A stretch of 64,000 nucleotides of DNA from Rhodococcus sp. X156 (GTDB lineage: Bacteria; Actinomycetota; Actinomycetes; Mycobacteriales; Mycobacteriaceae), in NCBI RefSeq assembly GCF_004006015.1, contig NZ_CP034766.1, forward strand, positions 930,001 through 994,000. The letters are read 5' to 3'. The notes under the pieces were generated by a model, which was given only the letters and a program-made list of their open reading frames with translations, was not told where the DNA came from and searched no databases. Below are positions 33,551 to 41,916 of this stretch, one piece after another; within the stretch, counting starts at the first letter, position 1; each line of letters starts with the position of its first letter. The translations under genes were made by a program, and so were the position numbers.

Positions 33551-34439
33551 CGAGGGATCCTTCGGTAGGCGGGGTGAAGCGCGCGCCGAGTGGTTCGGCG
33601 AGCTCGCGCAGGGCGTGCAGCTGGTCGCAGTAGTGCTGGGCGCCGGTGGCGTCGATCGCGACGCTCACCACGGTGGCGCCGGCGTCGCGCAGCCGGCTCA
33701 GCGCGGTGGCACAGGCGTCCGGGGCGCCCAGCGGGTCGAGCTGGCGGCCGGGGGAGAGCACCACCTCCAGCTGCGGGGGCAGCTCGGCGGCACCGAGCAG
33801 CTCGGTGAGCTCGCGCAGGCCCAGCCCGAAGGGCACCCACCCGTCGCCGTGCTCGATGGCGCGGCGCAGCGAGCGCGGGGTGCGGCCGCCGATCCACAGC
33901 GGGACCCGAGCCTGCTGGGCGTGCGGCGACACCAGGAAGCCCTCGTAGGAGTAGTGCTCGCCGTGGTAGCTCGGCTCCGGCTGCGACAGCGAGGCGCGCA
34001 GCGCTCGCAGCGCGTCGTCGGCGCGGGCGCCGCGGCCGCTGAACGGCGCGTCCAGCAGCTCGAACTCCTCGCGCAGGGTGCCCACGCCGAGCCCCAGCAC
34101 CAGCCGGCCGCCGCTGACCACGTCCAGGGTGCCGTAGCGCTTGGCGATCTCCAGCGGGTGGTGGTAGCCGAGCACCAGCACCGTGGTGGTCAGCCGGACC
34201 TGGCGGGTGCGGGCGGCGAGGTAGCCGAGGGTGGCCAGCGGGTCCCAGTAGGTGCCGCCGCGCTCCTGGGCCACGTCCACCGGCACCGCCACGTGCTCGC
34301 TGCAGGTGAGGTGGTGAAAGCCCAGCCCGTCGGCGGCCTCGGCCACGCGCGCCAGCTCGGCGATGCCCGCGGAGCGCTCCCACTCGGACGTGGTGGACGG
34401 GTGCTGCACCACGATGGGTGAGCTGAGTCCGATGCGCAC
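33543..34439 (-). CDS. LLM-class F420-dependent oxidoreductase
   Basis: A luciferase-like TIM-barrel oxidoreductase of 298 residues. Marks are DGLGFHHLTCSEHVAVP, LAARTRQVRLTTTVLVLGYHHP, DVVSGGRLVLGLGVGTLREEF and VPLWIGGRTPRSLRRA, typical of F420-dependent enzymes in actinobacteria. The GTG at 34439 gives the usual VRIGLSSPIV start with GAGGAA ten bases upstream; a GTG three codons earlier has no room for one. It may reduce an unsaturated ring or acyl intermediate. It overlaps the NTF2-like gene by 8 bases. Confidence 0.87.
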   Translation of the reverse strand: MRIGLSSPIVVQHPSTTSEWERSAGIAELARVAEAADGLGFHHLTCSEHVAVPVDVAQERGGTYWDPLATLGYLAARTRQVRLTTTVLVLGYHHPLEIAKRYGTLDVVSGGRLVLGLGVGTLREEFELLDAPFSGRGARADDALRALRASLSQPEPSYHGEHYSYEGFLVSPHAQQARVPLWIGGRTPRSLRRAIEHGDGWVPFGLGLRELTELLGAAELPPQLEVVLSPGRQLDPLGAPDACATALSRLRDAGATVVSVAIDATGAQHYCDQLHALRELAEPLGARFTPPTEGSLDD

Positions 34440-34554
34440 TGCTGGCACTTCCTCGGGGGCTGGGAGAGGTAAATGGACTAGGGCATGGTGTCGCGCCGCG
34501 CCGGGCGACCGGGTCGGGATCTCGCTGATCGGGACCGCGCGATTACCGGCGGGT

Positions 34555-34569
34555 TAGCGTGTCTAGCGT
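34555..34569 (+). promoter_or_regulatory. Tandem -10-like TAGCGT elements upstream of the HsaD-like gene
   Basis: TAGCGT occurs at 34555-34560 and 34564-34569, 46 to 60 bases before the start at 34615. Either fits a TANNNT -10. Confidence 0.45.
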
Positions 34570-34578
34570 CACTGACGC
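34566..34578. promoter_or_regulatory. Palindrome GCGTCA-C-TGACGC at the HsaD-like promoter
   Basis: A perfect 6+6 inverted repeat around a single C overlaps the second TAGCGT and the expected transcription start, where a repressor would act. Confidence 0.4.
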
Positions 34579-34614
34579 GCAACGACGCGGCCGACTGTCA
34601 CCTGAGGTGGATGA

Positions 34615-35475
34615 ATGACTGATGTGAGCTTCGAGGGAACCCGGCGCGAGCTGGAGACCGACGCAGGCGTGCTGCGCTACCACGAGGCCGGCGACGGCCC
34701 CCCGCTGCTGCTGCTGCACGGCTCGGGTCCCGGCGTGACCGGCTGGCGCAACTACCGCGGCGTGCTCGGCGAGCTCGCGGAGGACTTCCGCTGCCTCATC
34801 CTGGAGTTCCCCGGCTTCGGCGTCAGCGACCCCACCGAGGGTCACCCGATGATGACCGCGGGCGTCTCCGTGGCCACCTTCCTGGACAAGCTCGGCCTCG
34901 GCGCGGTGGACATCATCGGCAACTCGATGGGCGGCATCGTCGGCGCCAACGTGGCGATCCACATGCCTCAGCGGGTGCACAAGCTGGTCACCATCGGCGG
35001 CATCGGGCGCAACATCTTCAGCCCCGGCCCCGGTGAGGGCATCAAGCTGCTGATGGAGTTCACCGACAACCCCACCCGCGAGGGCCTCGTCCGCTGGCTG
35101 CACTCCATGGTCTACGACCCGGCCGTGGTCACCGAGCAGCTCATCGAGGAGCGCTGGGCGCTGGCCACCGACCCGGAGACCCTGGCCGGCGCGCGCAAGA
35201 TGTACAGCAGCAAGGCTTTTGCGGCCACCGCGGCGGCACAGAAGGACGCGACCCCGTACTGGGCGCAGCTGCACAAGATCACCGCGCCGACCCTGCTGAC
35301 CTGGGGTCGCGACGACCGTGTCAGCCCGGTGGACATGGCGCTGCTGCCAATGCGCACCATCGCCGACGCCGAGCTGCACATCTTCCCCAACTGTGGCCAC
35401 TGGGCGATGATCGAGGCCAGGGAGGCGTGGCTGCGCACAGTCAAGGCCTTCCTCACCCGACCCGACGCCAGCTGA
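34615..35475 (+). CDS. Alpha/beta hydrolase, HsaD-like C-C hydrolase
   Basis: A 286-residue hydrolase resembling meta-cleavage product hydrolases such as HsaD of steroid catabolism. The oxyanion region is LLLLHGSGPGVTGW, the nucleophile Ser is in IIGNSMGGIVG, the acid Asp in LLTWGRDDRVSP and the His in FPNCGHWAMIE. The stretch SMVYDPAVVTEQLIEERWALA also matches HsaD. It is followed 55 bases later by an HsaA-like flavoenzyme, so both probably act on one ring intermediate. No extradiol dioxygenase (HsaC) is in the window. Confidence 0.88.
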   Translation: MTDVSFEGTRRELETDAGVLRYHEAGDGPPLLLLHGSGPGVTGWRNYRGVLGELAEDFRCLILEFPGFGVSDPTEGHPMMTAGVSVATFLDKLGLGAVDIIGNSMGGIVGANVAIHMPQRVHKLVTIGGIGRNIFSPGPGEGIKLLMEFTDNPTREGLVRWLHSMVYDPAVVTEQLIEERWALATDPETLAGARKMYSSKAFAATAAAQKDATPYWAQLHKITAPTLLTWGRDDRVSPVDMALLPMRTIADAELHIFPNCGHWAMIEAREAWLRTVKAFLTRPDAS

Positions 35476-35530
35476 TCATCCCGCCCGCCATCCGGCGTCC
35501 GGCGAGCAACACCTAGAGGAGAACGAAGAC

Positions 35531-36709
35531 ATGGGCCAGGTTCTGGACACGATCATGGCGCGGGCGGACGAGATCCGGGCCAACGCCGAGGCGAACGAGG
35601 CGGGCGGCAAGCTCACCGACGCTGCCGCCAAGGTGCTGCGCGAGTCCGGCGTCATGCGGATGCTCGCCCCGAAGCAGTACGGCGGCACCGAGTCGCACCC
35701 CCGCGAGTTTGCCGAGACCGTGATGGCCACCGCCGCCCTCGACGGCGCGACTGGCTGGCTCACCGGCATCGTCGGCGTGCACCCGTGGGAGCTGGCGCTG
35801 GCGGACCCGAAGGTGCAGGAGGAGGTCTGGGGCGAGGACAACGACACCTGGACCGCGTCCCCGTACGCGCCGATGGGCATCGCCACGCCCACCGACGGCG
35901 GCTACATCCTCAACGGCCGCTGGTCGTTCTCCTCCGGCACCGACCACTGCCAGTGGCTGTTCATCGGCGCCATGGTGGGCAACCCCGACGGCACCCCGAT
36001 CATGCCGCCGAAGGTCATCCACGTGCTGGTGCCGCGCCCCGACTACGAGATCGTGGACGGTAGCTGGGAGGTCGTCGGGCTCAAGGGCACCGGCAGCAAG
36101 GACGTCACCGTCAAGGGCGCGTACATCCCCGAGTACCGCACCATCGACGCCGCCAAGGTCGGCGACGGCACGCTGGTCAAGGAGCAGGGCCGCACCGAGA
36201 CCCTGTACAAGTACCCGTACTGGGCCATCTTCCCGCTGGGCATCACCTCCGCCGTGATCGGCATCGCCGAGGGTGCGATGGCCTGCCACGTCGCGGCGCA
36301 GAAGAACCGCGTGGCGGTCACCGGCACCAAGATCAAGGAAGACCCGTACGTGCTCTACGCGATCAGTGACGCGGCGGCCGACATCGCCGCCTCGCGCGCC
36401 GCGCTGCTGGAGACCACCGACCGCTTCTTCGACGCCGTCGACGCCGGCAAGGAGGTCAGCTTCGAGGACCGCGCCCGGGGACGACGCACCCAGGTCGCGG
36501 CGGCCCGTCGGGCCGTGCGCGCGGTGGACGACATCTTCGACCGCTCCGGTGGTGGCGCGCTGCACCTGCACACCCCGCTGCAGCGCTTCTGGCGCGACGC
36601 CCACGCCGGGCTGGTGCACGCGGTGCACGTGCCGGGCTCGATCTACCACGCCACCGCGCTGCTCGAGCTGGGCGGCGACCCGCAGGGCATGATGCGCAAC
36701 ACCATCTGA
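35531..36709 (+). CDS. Acyl-CoA dehydrogenase-fold flavin monooxygenase, HsaA-like
   Basis: A 392-residue flavoprotein whose length and motifs match HsaA, the oxygenase of the two-component phenol (3-HSA) hydroxylase in steroid degradation: GVHPWELALADPKVQEEVWG, SSGTDHCQWLF, VVGLKGTGSKDVTVKGAYIP and LQRFWRDAHAGLVHAVHVP. It would need reduced flavin from a reductase (HsaB), not seen here. AGAGGAGAACG lies before the ATG. It is the second gene of a two-gene operon that ends in a strong hairpin. Confidence 0.87.
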   Translation: MGQVLDTIMARADEIRANAEANEAGGKLTDAAAKVLRESGVMRMLAPKQYGGTESHPREFAETVMATAALDGATGWLTGIVGVHPWELALADPKVQEEVWGEDNDTWTASPYAPMGIATPTDGGYILNGRWSFSSGTDHCQWLFIGAMVGNPDGTPIMPPKVIHVLVPRPDYEIVDGSWEVVGLKGTGSKDVTVKGAYIPEYRTIDAAKVGDGTLVKEQGRTETLYKYPYWAIFPLGITSAVIGIAEGAMACHVAAQKNRVAVTGTKIKEDPYVLYAISDAAADIAASRAALLETTDRFFDAVDAGKEVSFEDRARGRRTQVAAARRAVRAVDDIFDRSGGGALHLHTPLQRFWRDAHAGLVHAVHVPGSIYHATALLELGGDPQGMMRNTI

Positions 36710-36724
36710 CCTGCGCCTGACGCA

Positions 36725-36763
36725 CAGCAGCGGCCGTACCCCGGTGGGGTGCGGCCGCTGCTG
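36725..36763. terminator. 18-bp stem hairpin between convergent HsaA-like and MFS genes
   Basis: Arms 36725-36742 and 36746-36763 pair with a single G-U type mismatch around a 3-base loop. It is 16 bases from each stop codon and can serve both genes. Confidence 0.75.
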
Positions 36764-36778
36764 CGTGGTGGAGGCTGG

Positions 36779-38296
36779 CTAGTGGGCCATGGCCGGCGCC
36801 CCGTGCGCGTCGTGGTTGGGGATCTCGTTGCGGTAGAGGATCGCCGAGAGCACCGCGCCGACGGCGAAGAACGCCGCGGCCAGCCAGAACGCGGAGTGGT
36901 AGCTGGACAGCGCGGCACCCTCGGCCAGGCGCTGCGCCAGCATGGCCGGGTCACCGCCGGCGGCCTGGGCGGCGGCCAGGTTGTCGCTGACGTAGCCCTC
37001 TGCGGCCGACGCCGCGACGCTGCTCAGCAGAGCCACGCCGATGGAGCCACCGACCTGCTGGGCGGTGTTGACGGTGGCCGAGGCCACGCCGGCGTCCTCG
37101 TCCTGCACCCCGCTGGTGGAGGCGGCGATGCCGTTGGAGAACACCTGGCCCATGCCGAGGCCGAAGAGGACGAGGCCGGGCAGGACACCGGTGACGTAGG
37201 AGCTGTCCACCTCGATGCCGGTGAGCAGCCCCAGGCCGAGCGCGGAGATGGCCATTCCCGCGCTGACCAGGATGCGGGGGCTGAACCGGGCGGACAGCGG
37301 GGCACCGAGCACCGACGCCGACACCGCGATGGCGGCGACCATCGGGACGAACGCACACCCGGTGACCACCGGGCTGTAGCCCAGCGTCTGCTGCATGTAG
37401 TAGGTGAGGAACAGGAAGATGCCGAACATGCCCACGGCGGCGATGAGCATCACCAGGTAGGACGTGCCGCGCAGCCGGTCGGCGACCACCCGCATCGGCA
37501 GCAGGGGGTGGCTCACCCGGGTCTCCACCCACACGAAGGCCGCGAGCAGCACCACGCCGAGCGCGAGGAACGTCAGGGTGAGCGTGTCCGACCAGCCGTG
37601 GGTCTCGGAGTGGGAGAAGCCGTAGACCAGGAAGAACAGGCCGCTGGTGGCCAGCAGCGTGCCCGGCCAGTCCAGCCGGTGCCGGTGGCCGCCCTCGGCC
37701 TTGCGGGGGAGGAACAGCACCGCGCCGACCAGGGCCGCGATCGCGAAGATCACGTTGACGTAGAGGCACCAGTGCCAGGAGAGGTACTCGGTGAGCACGC
37801 CACCGAGCAGCAGCCCGATCGCCCCGCCGGCACCGGCGATGGCGCCGAACACGCCGAAGGCCTTGGCGCGGTCGGCGGAGCCGGCGAACGTCACCGACAG
37901 CAGGGACAGGGCCGCCGGGGCGAGCAGCGCACCGAAGACGCCCTGCAGGGCGCGGGCGGCGACGAGCACCTCGAAGCTGGGGCCCCAGCCGCCGAGGGCG
38001 GAGGCGGCGGCGAAGCCGACCAGCCCGACGATGAAGGAGTTGCGGCGGCCGAAGAGGTCGTTGATCCGCCCGCCGAGCAGCAGCAGGCTGCCGAAGGCGA
38101 GGGAGTACGCGGTGACCACCCACTGGCGCTCGCTGTCACCGAACTCCAGCGAGCGCTGCGCCTCCGGCAGAGCGATGTTCACGATGGTGGCGTCCAGCAC
38201 CACCATCAGCTGGGCAACGCTGAGCACCGCCAGGATCAGCCACCGGCGGCGGCTGTCCCCCTCGGTCGCTGGCGGTGTGCCGTGGGTCTGGGTCAT
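36779..38296 (-). CDS. MFS drug exporter, DHA2 (EmrB/QacA) family
   Basis: A 505-residue proton-driven exporter with about 14 helices. Motif A-like GGRINDLFGRRNSFIVGLVG and motif C-like AGAGGAIGLLLGGVLTE are present, as is the DHA2 start LSVAQLMVVLDATIVNIALP. It likely exports a toxic intermediate or drug. It is divergent from a TetR gene, and two copies of a 17-bp operator lie in the shared promoter region, a classic repressor-exporter pair. Confidence 0.93.
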   Translation of the reverse strand: MTQTHGTPPATEGDSRRRWLILAVLSVAQLMVVLDATIVNIALPEAQRSLEFGDSERQWVVTAYSLAFGSLLLLGGRINDLFGRRNSFIVGLVGFAAASALGGWGPSFEVLVAARALQGVFGALLAPAALSLLSVTFAGSADRAKAFGVFGAIAGAGGAIGLLLGGVLTEYLSWHWCLYVNVIFAIAALVGAVLFLPRKAEGGHRHRLDWPGTLLATSGLFFLVYGFSHSETHGWSDTLTLTFLALGVVLLAAFVWVETRVSHPLLPMRVVADRLRGTSYLVMLIAAVGMFGIFLFLTYYMQQTLGYSPVVTGCAFVPMVAAIAVSASVLGAPLSARFSPRILVSAGMAISALGLGLLTGIEVDSSYVTGVLPGLVLFGLGMGQVFSNGIAASTSGVQDEDAGVASATVNTAQQVGGSIGVALLSSVAASAAEGYVSDNLAAAQAAGGDPAMLAQRLAEGAALSSYHSAFWLAAAFFAVGAVLSAILYRNEIPNHDAHGAPAMAH

Positions 38297-38319
38297 GCGA
38301 AAAGGCCTCCGGGAGAGAA

Positions 38320-38370
38320 GCGGAACGAGAGATTCCGCGCCACGGTAACAGTCCGGAACGACAGGTTCCG
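38320..38370. promoter_or_regulatory. Two TetR operator copies between exporter and regulator
   Basis: CGGAACGAGAGATTCCG (38321-38337) and CGGAACGACAGGTTCCG (38354-38370) share the pattern CGGAAC-5-(A/G)TTCCG and are centred 33 bp apart, about three helical turns, between the divergent starts. Confidence 0.7.
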
Positions 38371-38410
38371 CTTAGTTGCCGGTGGGGGCGCCGGCCCGAG
38401 ATCACCCGCG

Positions 38411-38416
38411 TAGGGT
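38411..38416 (+). promoter_or_regulatory. -10 element TAGGGT of the TetR gene
   Basis: TAGGGT ends 7 bases before the ATG at 38424, again the leaderless pattern. The operators lie 41 to 91 bases further upstream. Confidence 0.5.
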
Positions 38417-38423
38417 CCGCGCC

Positions 38424-39122
38424 ATGCCCCGCAACACCCCGGCGCTGCGCAGCGACGCGCGGGCCAACCTCGAGCGAATCCTGGACGCCGCCCGGCAGGT
38501 GTTCGCCCTGCGCGGGCTCGAGGCGACGCTGGCCGAGGTCGCCGAGCAGGCCCAGGTGGGCGTGGGCACCGTCTACCGGCGGTTCACCGGCAAGGACGAG
38601 CTCATCGAGCGCCTGTTCGTCTCCCGGCTGGAGGAGCTGATGGCCCTGGCCCGGTCGGCCACCGAGGTGGCCGACCCGTGGGAGGGGCTGGTGTCGTTCC
38701 TCACCGAGAACACCCGGATGCTGGCCGAGGACCGGGGGCTGCGGGACCTGGTGGTGGGTGGCCCGACCCGGGCCCTGTGCTCGGCCGACACGGCGACCCA
38801 GCGCGGCCTGGTGGACGCGGTGGAGCAGACCCAGCTGGTGCTGGAGCAGCAGGTGGCGCTGCTGGTGCGGCGGGCCAAGGAGGCCGGGGCGCTGCGGCCG
38901 GACGTCGAGGCCACCGACCTGCCGATCCTGGCGCTGTCGGTGCAGGCGGCCAGCGGCCACGTGGACGGCGGCCAGCCCGAGCTGTGGCGACGCACCCTGG
39001 GCATCGTGCTCGACGGGCTGCGGGCCAGCCGCGACAGCTGCACCGCGCTGGAGACCCCCGCGCTGAGCACCGAGCAGCTGCACACCACCATGCGCCGCAT
39101 CCAGGGGCTGGGCTCGCGCTAG
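38424..39122 (+). CDS. TetR family repressor of the adjacent exporter
   Basis: A 232-residue regulator. The N-terminal helix-turn-helix is ANLERILDAARQVFALRGLE then LAEVAEQAQVGVGTVYRRF, and the C-terminal ligand domain is variable as usual. The ATG at 38424 sits 7 bases after TAGGGT and starts MPRNTPALRSDA; a longer form at 38376 would run over the promoter. It should bind the duplicated operators and repress both itself and the MFS gene. Its stop shares CTAG with the stop of the convergent LLM gene. Confidence 0.92.
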   Translation: MPRNTPALRSDARANLERILDAARQVFALRGLEATLAEVAEQAQVGVGTVYRRFTGKDELIERLFVSRLEELMALARSATEVADPWEGLVSFLTENTRMLAEDRGLRDLVVGGPTRALCSADTATQRGLVDAVEQTQLVLEQQVALLVRRAKEAGALRPDVEATDLPILALSVQAASGHVDGGQPELWRRTLGIVLDGLRASRDSCTALETPALSTEQLHTTMRRIQGLGSR

Positions 39123-40048
39123 CGCACCGCCTCACCGGTGTGGGCCGAGGCGAAGGCCGCGGCCAGCGCCGGCAGCTGCTCGGCCGCCCGGTCGGGGTCC
39201 GGGTCGACCACCTGCAGCGCCACGTTGACGTCGGTGCAGCCCACCGCGAGCAGCGCGGCCGCGTCCGCGGCGGTGGCGTCCCAGTCGATCTCGCCGGACG
39301 CGCTGCGGGCCACCGCCAGGCGACCGCGCACCTGCAGCTGCTGCGGGTCCCGGCCGGCGTCGGCGAAGGCGCCGCGCAGCTGGTCGGCACCCCGGGCGAT
39401 GTCGTCGTGGGTGGCGCCCATGATCGGGATCCACCCGTCGCCCCACGTGGTCAGCCGTCGCACCACCGGGGTGGACAGCGTCCCGGACACCCAGATCGGG
39501 ATGCGGGCGCCGGCCGGCGGGCGGGGCATGCAGTAGGCGTCGCTGAAGGACACCGTGGGGGTGTCCACCGAGGCGGGGGCCTGCTCCCACAGGGCGCGGC
39601 ACCCGGCGAGGGTGTCGTCGAGCAGCCGACCGCGGCGGGCGAAGTCCATCCCGGCGGCCTCGTACTCCTTGGCCTGCCAGCCGGTGCCCACGCCCAGGTC
39701 CAGGCGCCCGCCGGAGAGCAGGTCCAGGGTGGCGGCGGTCTTGGCCAGCACGGCGGCGCCACGCAGCGCCGCGATGACGATCCCGGTGCCCAGCCGGATG
39801 GTGCGGGTGCGCCCGGCCATCACCGACAGCACGGTGAGCGGCTCCAGCCACATCGCGTCCGGCTCGGTGGCGAAGGGGCCCCAGGTGTAGGCCGAGGTGT
39901 CGGGCCCCATCACCACGTGGTCGGTGACGTTGACGCGGTCGATCCCGGCGGCCTCGGCCTGCTCGGCCAGCTCGATGAGGTGGCGGTAGCCGTCGCGGGC
40001 CAGCAGCGGTCCGAAGTTGGGCACGTTCAGGCTGAGGGTGGGGCGCAC
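39119..40048 (-). CDS. LLM-class F420-dependent oxidoreductase, TIGR03619-like
   Basis: A 309-residue luciferase-like enzyme. Marks: GIDRVNVTDHVVMG, AGRTRTIRLGTGIVIAALRG, LLSGGRLDLGVGTGWQAKEY and ARIPIWVSGTLSTPVVRRL. These fit F420-dependent LLM proteins of the TIGR03619 type. The reaction is unknown; hydride transfer to or from a ring or acyl intermediate is likely. It follows an SDR gene by 45 bases on the same strand. Its stop codon overlaps that of the convergent TetR gene. Confidence 0.87.
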   Translation of the reverse strand: MRPTLSLNVPNFGPLLARDGYRHLIELAEQAEAAGIDRVNVTDHVVMGPDTSAYTWGPFATEPDAMWLEPLTVLSVMAGRTRTIRLGTGIVIAALRGAAVLAKTAATLDLLSGGRLDLGVGTGWQAKEYEAAGMDFARRGRLLDDTLAGCRALWEQAPASVDTPTVSFSDAYCMPRPPAGARIPIWVSGTLSTPVVRRLTTWGDGWIPIMGATHDDIARGADQLRGAFADAGRDPQQLQVRGRLAVARSASGEIDWDATAADAAALLAVGCTDVNVALQVVDPDPDRAAEQLPALAAAFASAHTGEAVR

Positions 40049-40093
40049 GGGTGAGGATCCTTCGGCGTGGTCGGACGGTGGCAGGACAGGAGC

Positions 40094-40897
40094 TCAGGCG
40101 TTCATCGGTCGGTTGGTCCAGGAGCCGTCCGCGCGGGGGAACCAGCCGCCGGCGGCGTGGCTGCCGCCGTCCACGTGCAGCGTGGAGCCCGTCATGTAGC
40201 GGGACAGGTCGGAGGCGAGGAAGAGCGCGGGTCCGGCGACATCGGCGGGCTGGCCGGGTCCGCCGAGCGGGGCCCAGCGCGGCCACCGCTCGCGGTCCTC
40301 GGGCGCGACGAGGCGCTGGTAGGGCACCTGCGGGGTCTCGATGAGGTCGGGCGCGATGTTGTTCACCCGGATCTGGTGCCGACCGACCTCCAGGCTGAGG
40401 CTGCGGGTGAAGTGCCGCAGCGCCGCCTTGTAGGTGGAGTAGATGACGTGGCCGGGGATGCCGCGGTGGGCCTCCACGGTGGTGAGGTTGATGATCGAGC
40501 CGCCGCGGCCGCGGGCGATCATGCCCGGCAGCACTGCGTGGGTCAGCCGCAGCGCGTGGTTCAGGTTGACCTCCGCCAGGGGCTCCCACTCCTCGGGGGA
40601 GGCGTCGGCGAAGGTGACCGGCGCGCGCAGGAAGTGTCCGACGTTGTTCACCAGCACGTCCACCGGGTGCTCGGCCACCTGGGCCGGGAAGTCCGGGTCG
40701 GTGACGTCGGCGACCAGCGTCTGCACTCCTGGGGGCAGGTCCGCGAGTGCCGCCGCGTCGGTGTCCACGGCGAGCACGGTGGCGCCGTGGGCGGCGTAGA
40801 GGGTGGTGATGGCGGCACCGATGCCGGCGGCGGCCCCGGTGACCAGGGCGGTGCGGCCGGCGAGCAGCGCGGTGGGCGGTGCAACAGGGTCGGGCAC
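40094..40897 (-). CDS. SDR family oxidoreductase
   Basis: A 267-residue dehydrogenase: TGAAAGIGAAITTLYAAHGA binds NAD(P), the NNAG position reads NNVG (LVNNVGHFLRAPV), the catalytic Tyr/Lys are in IYSTYKAALRH, and the end is RYMTGSTLHVDGG. GGGAGA lies six bases before the GTG at 40897; the reading frame is open further upstream but without a start of quality. Followed by the LLM oxidoreductase, presumably in the same pathway step or branch. Confidence 0.88.
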   Translation of the reverse strand: MPDPVAPPTALLAGRTALVTGAAAGIGAAITTLYAAHGATVLAVDTDAAALADLPPGVQTLVADVTDPDFPAQVAEHPVDVLVNNVGHFLRAPVTFADASPEEWEPLAEVNLNHALRLTHAVLPGMIARGRGGSIINLTTVEAHRGIPGHVIYSTYKAALRHFTRSLSLEVGRHQIRVNNIAPDLIETPQVPYQRLVAPEDRERWPRWAPLGGPGQPADVAGPALFLASDLSRYMTGSTLHVDGGSHAAGGWFPRADGSWTNRPMNA

Positions 40898-41171
40898 AGG
40901 TTCTCCCTTGCTGAGGGTGTTCGCCGGCTCAGCCTGGCAGGCGCGCAGGGTGGTGTCCGAGCAGGTCTTGATCAGCGGAAGGCGCCTGCGGACAACGCGA
41001 ACAGTGCCGCCGACCGGTGACAGGGACGGTGCGCGCCGGCCGCCGCAGCCGGGTGAGACGATCGGCGGGACCCGGCCACAGCGGTGGCTGGTGACCGGTG
41101 CTCGGGGGAGCGCGTTGGCCCCGGCGCGAGGTGCAGGCGGCGGTGCCTGTACGCGACCACGGAGGTCCAGC

Positions 41172-41903
41172 ATGGACAGCAGTCCTTCCCCGCAGAGCCC
41201 TTCCCCACAGGACCGGGACACGCAGACGCCGTTCCTGGCCGGACCGGACCCGGTGGACCCGGACGGCGACGCCCGCGGCCCGGTGCTCACCTCTCCGCCC
41301 ACCGGCGACCCCATCGACCGCGCCACCCGCGCCGCGCGGCGCCTCGTGGACGCCCTGCTGCGCACCAGCCGGGACAGCCCAGACCTCTCCCGGATCACCG
41401 AGGAGCTCGACTCCATCGCGGACAACCTGGAGGCGCACTGCCCCGAGGTGGAGGAGCGGCTGGCGGACATGTGGGGCGGCGAGGGCGTCACCCGGCACGA
41501 CCCGGTGACCGGACCGGAGAACGCCATCGCCCCGCCGGTGGTGCTGGCGGGCAAGGACGACGGCTCCATCGAGGGCGTGGTCACGCTGACGCTGCCCTAC
41601 CAGGGGCCGCCGCGGATGGTGCACGGTGGCGTGTCCGCGCTGCTGCTCGACCACACGCTCGGGGTGGCCAACTACTGGGCGGGCGACTCCGGCATGACCG
41701 CCGAGCTGACGCTGCGCTACCACCGGCCGACGCCGCTGTTCGAGCCGCTGACCATTACCGGGCGCCAGGTGTCGGTGGAGGGCCGCAAGATCCGCACCGA
41801 GGGCCAGATCGCCACGGCTGACGGGCAGGTGTGCGTCAGCGCCCAGGGGCTGTTCATCAACAAGCACCTGCCCCGTCCCGGTCACCAGCAGCCGGAGAGC
41901 TAG
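41172..41903 (+). CDS. Hotdog-fold thioesterase (PaaI-like)
   Basis: A 243-residue protein whose C-terminal half is a PaaI-type hotdog thioesterase (PYQGPPRMVHGGVSALLLDH, TAELTLRYHRPTPLFEPLTI, TADGQVCVSAQGLF). The first 90 residues are Pro/Ser/Asp-rich, then a helical segment (RAARRLVDALLRTSRDSP). It may hydrolyse dead-end acyl-CoA esters to free CoA during degradation. GGAGG is 6 bases before the ATG. It is divergent from the SDR at 40897. Confidence 0.85.
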   Translation: MDSSPSPQSPSPQDRDTQTPFLAGPDPVDPDGDARGPVLTSPPTGDPIDRATRAARRLVDALLRTSRDSPDLSRITEELDSIADNLEAHCPEVEERLADMWGGEGVTRHDPVTGPENAIAPPVVLAGKDDGSIEGVVTLTLPYQGPPRMVHGGVSALLLDHTLGVANYWAGDSGMTAELTLRYHRPTPLFEPLTITGRQVSVEGRKIRTEGQIATADGQVCVSAQGLFINKHLPRPGHQQPES

Positions 41904-41916
41904 CGACCTCGCGCGC

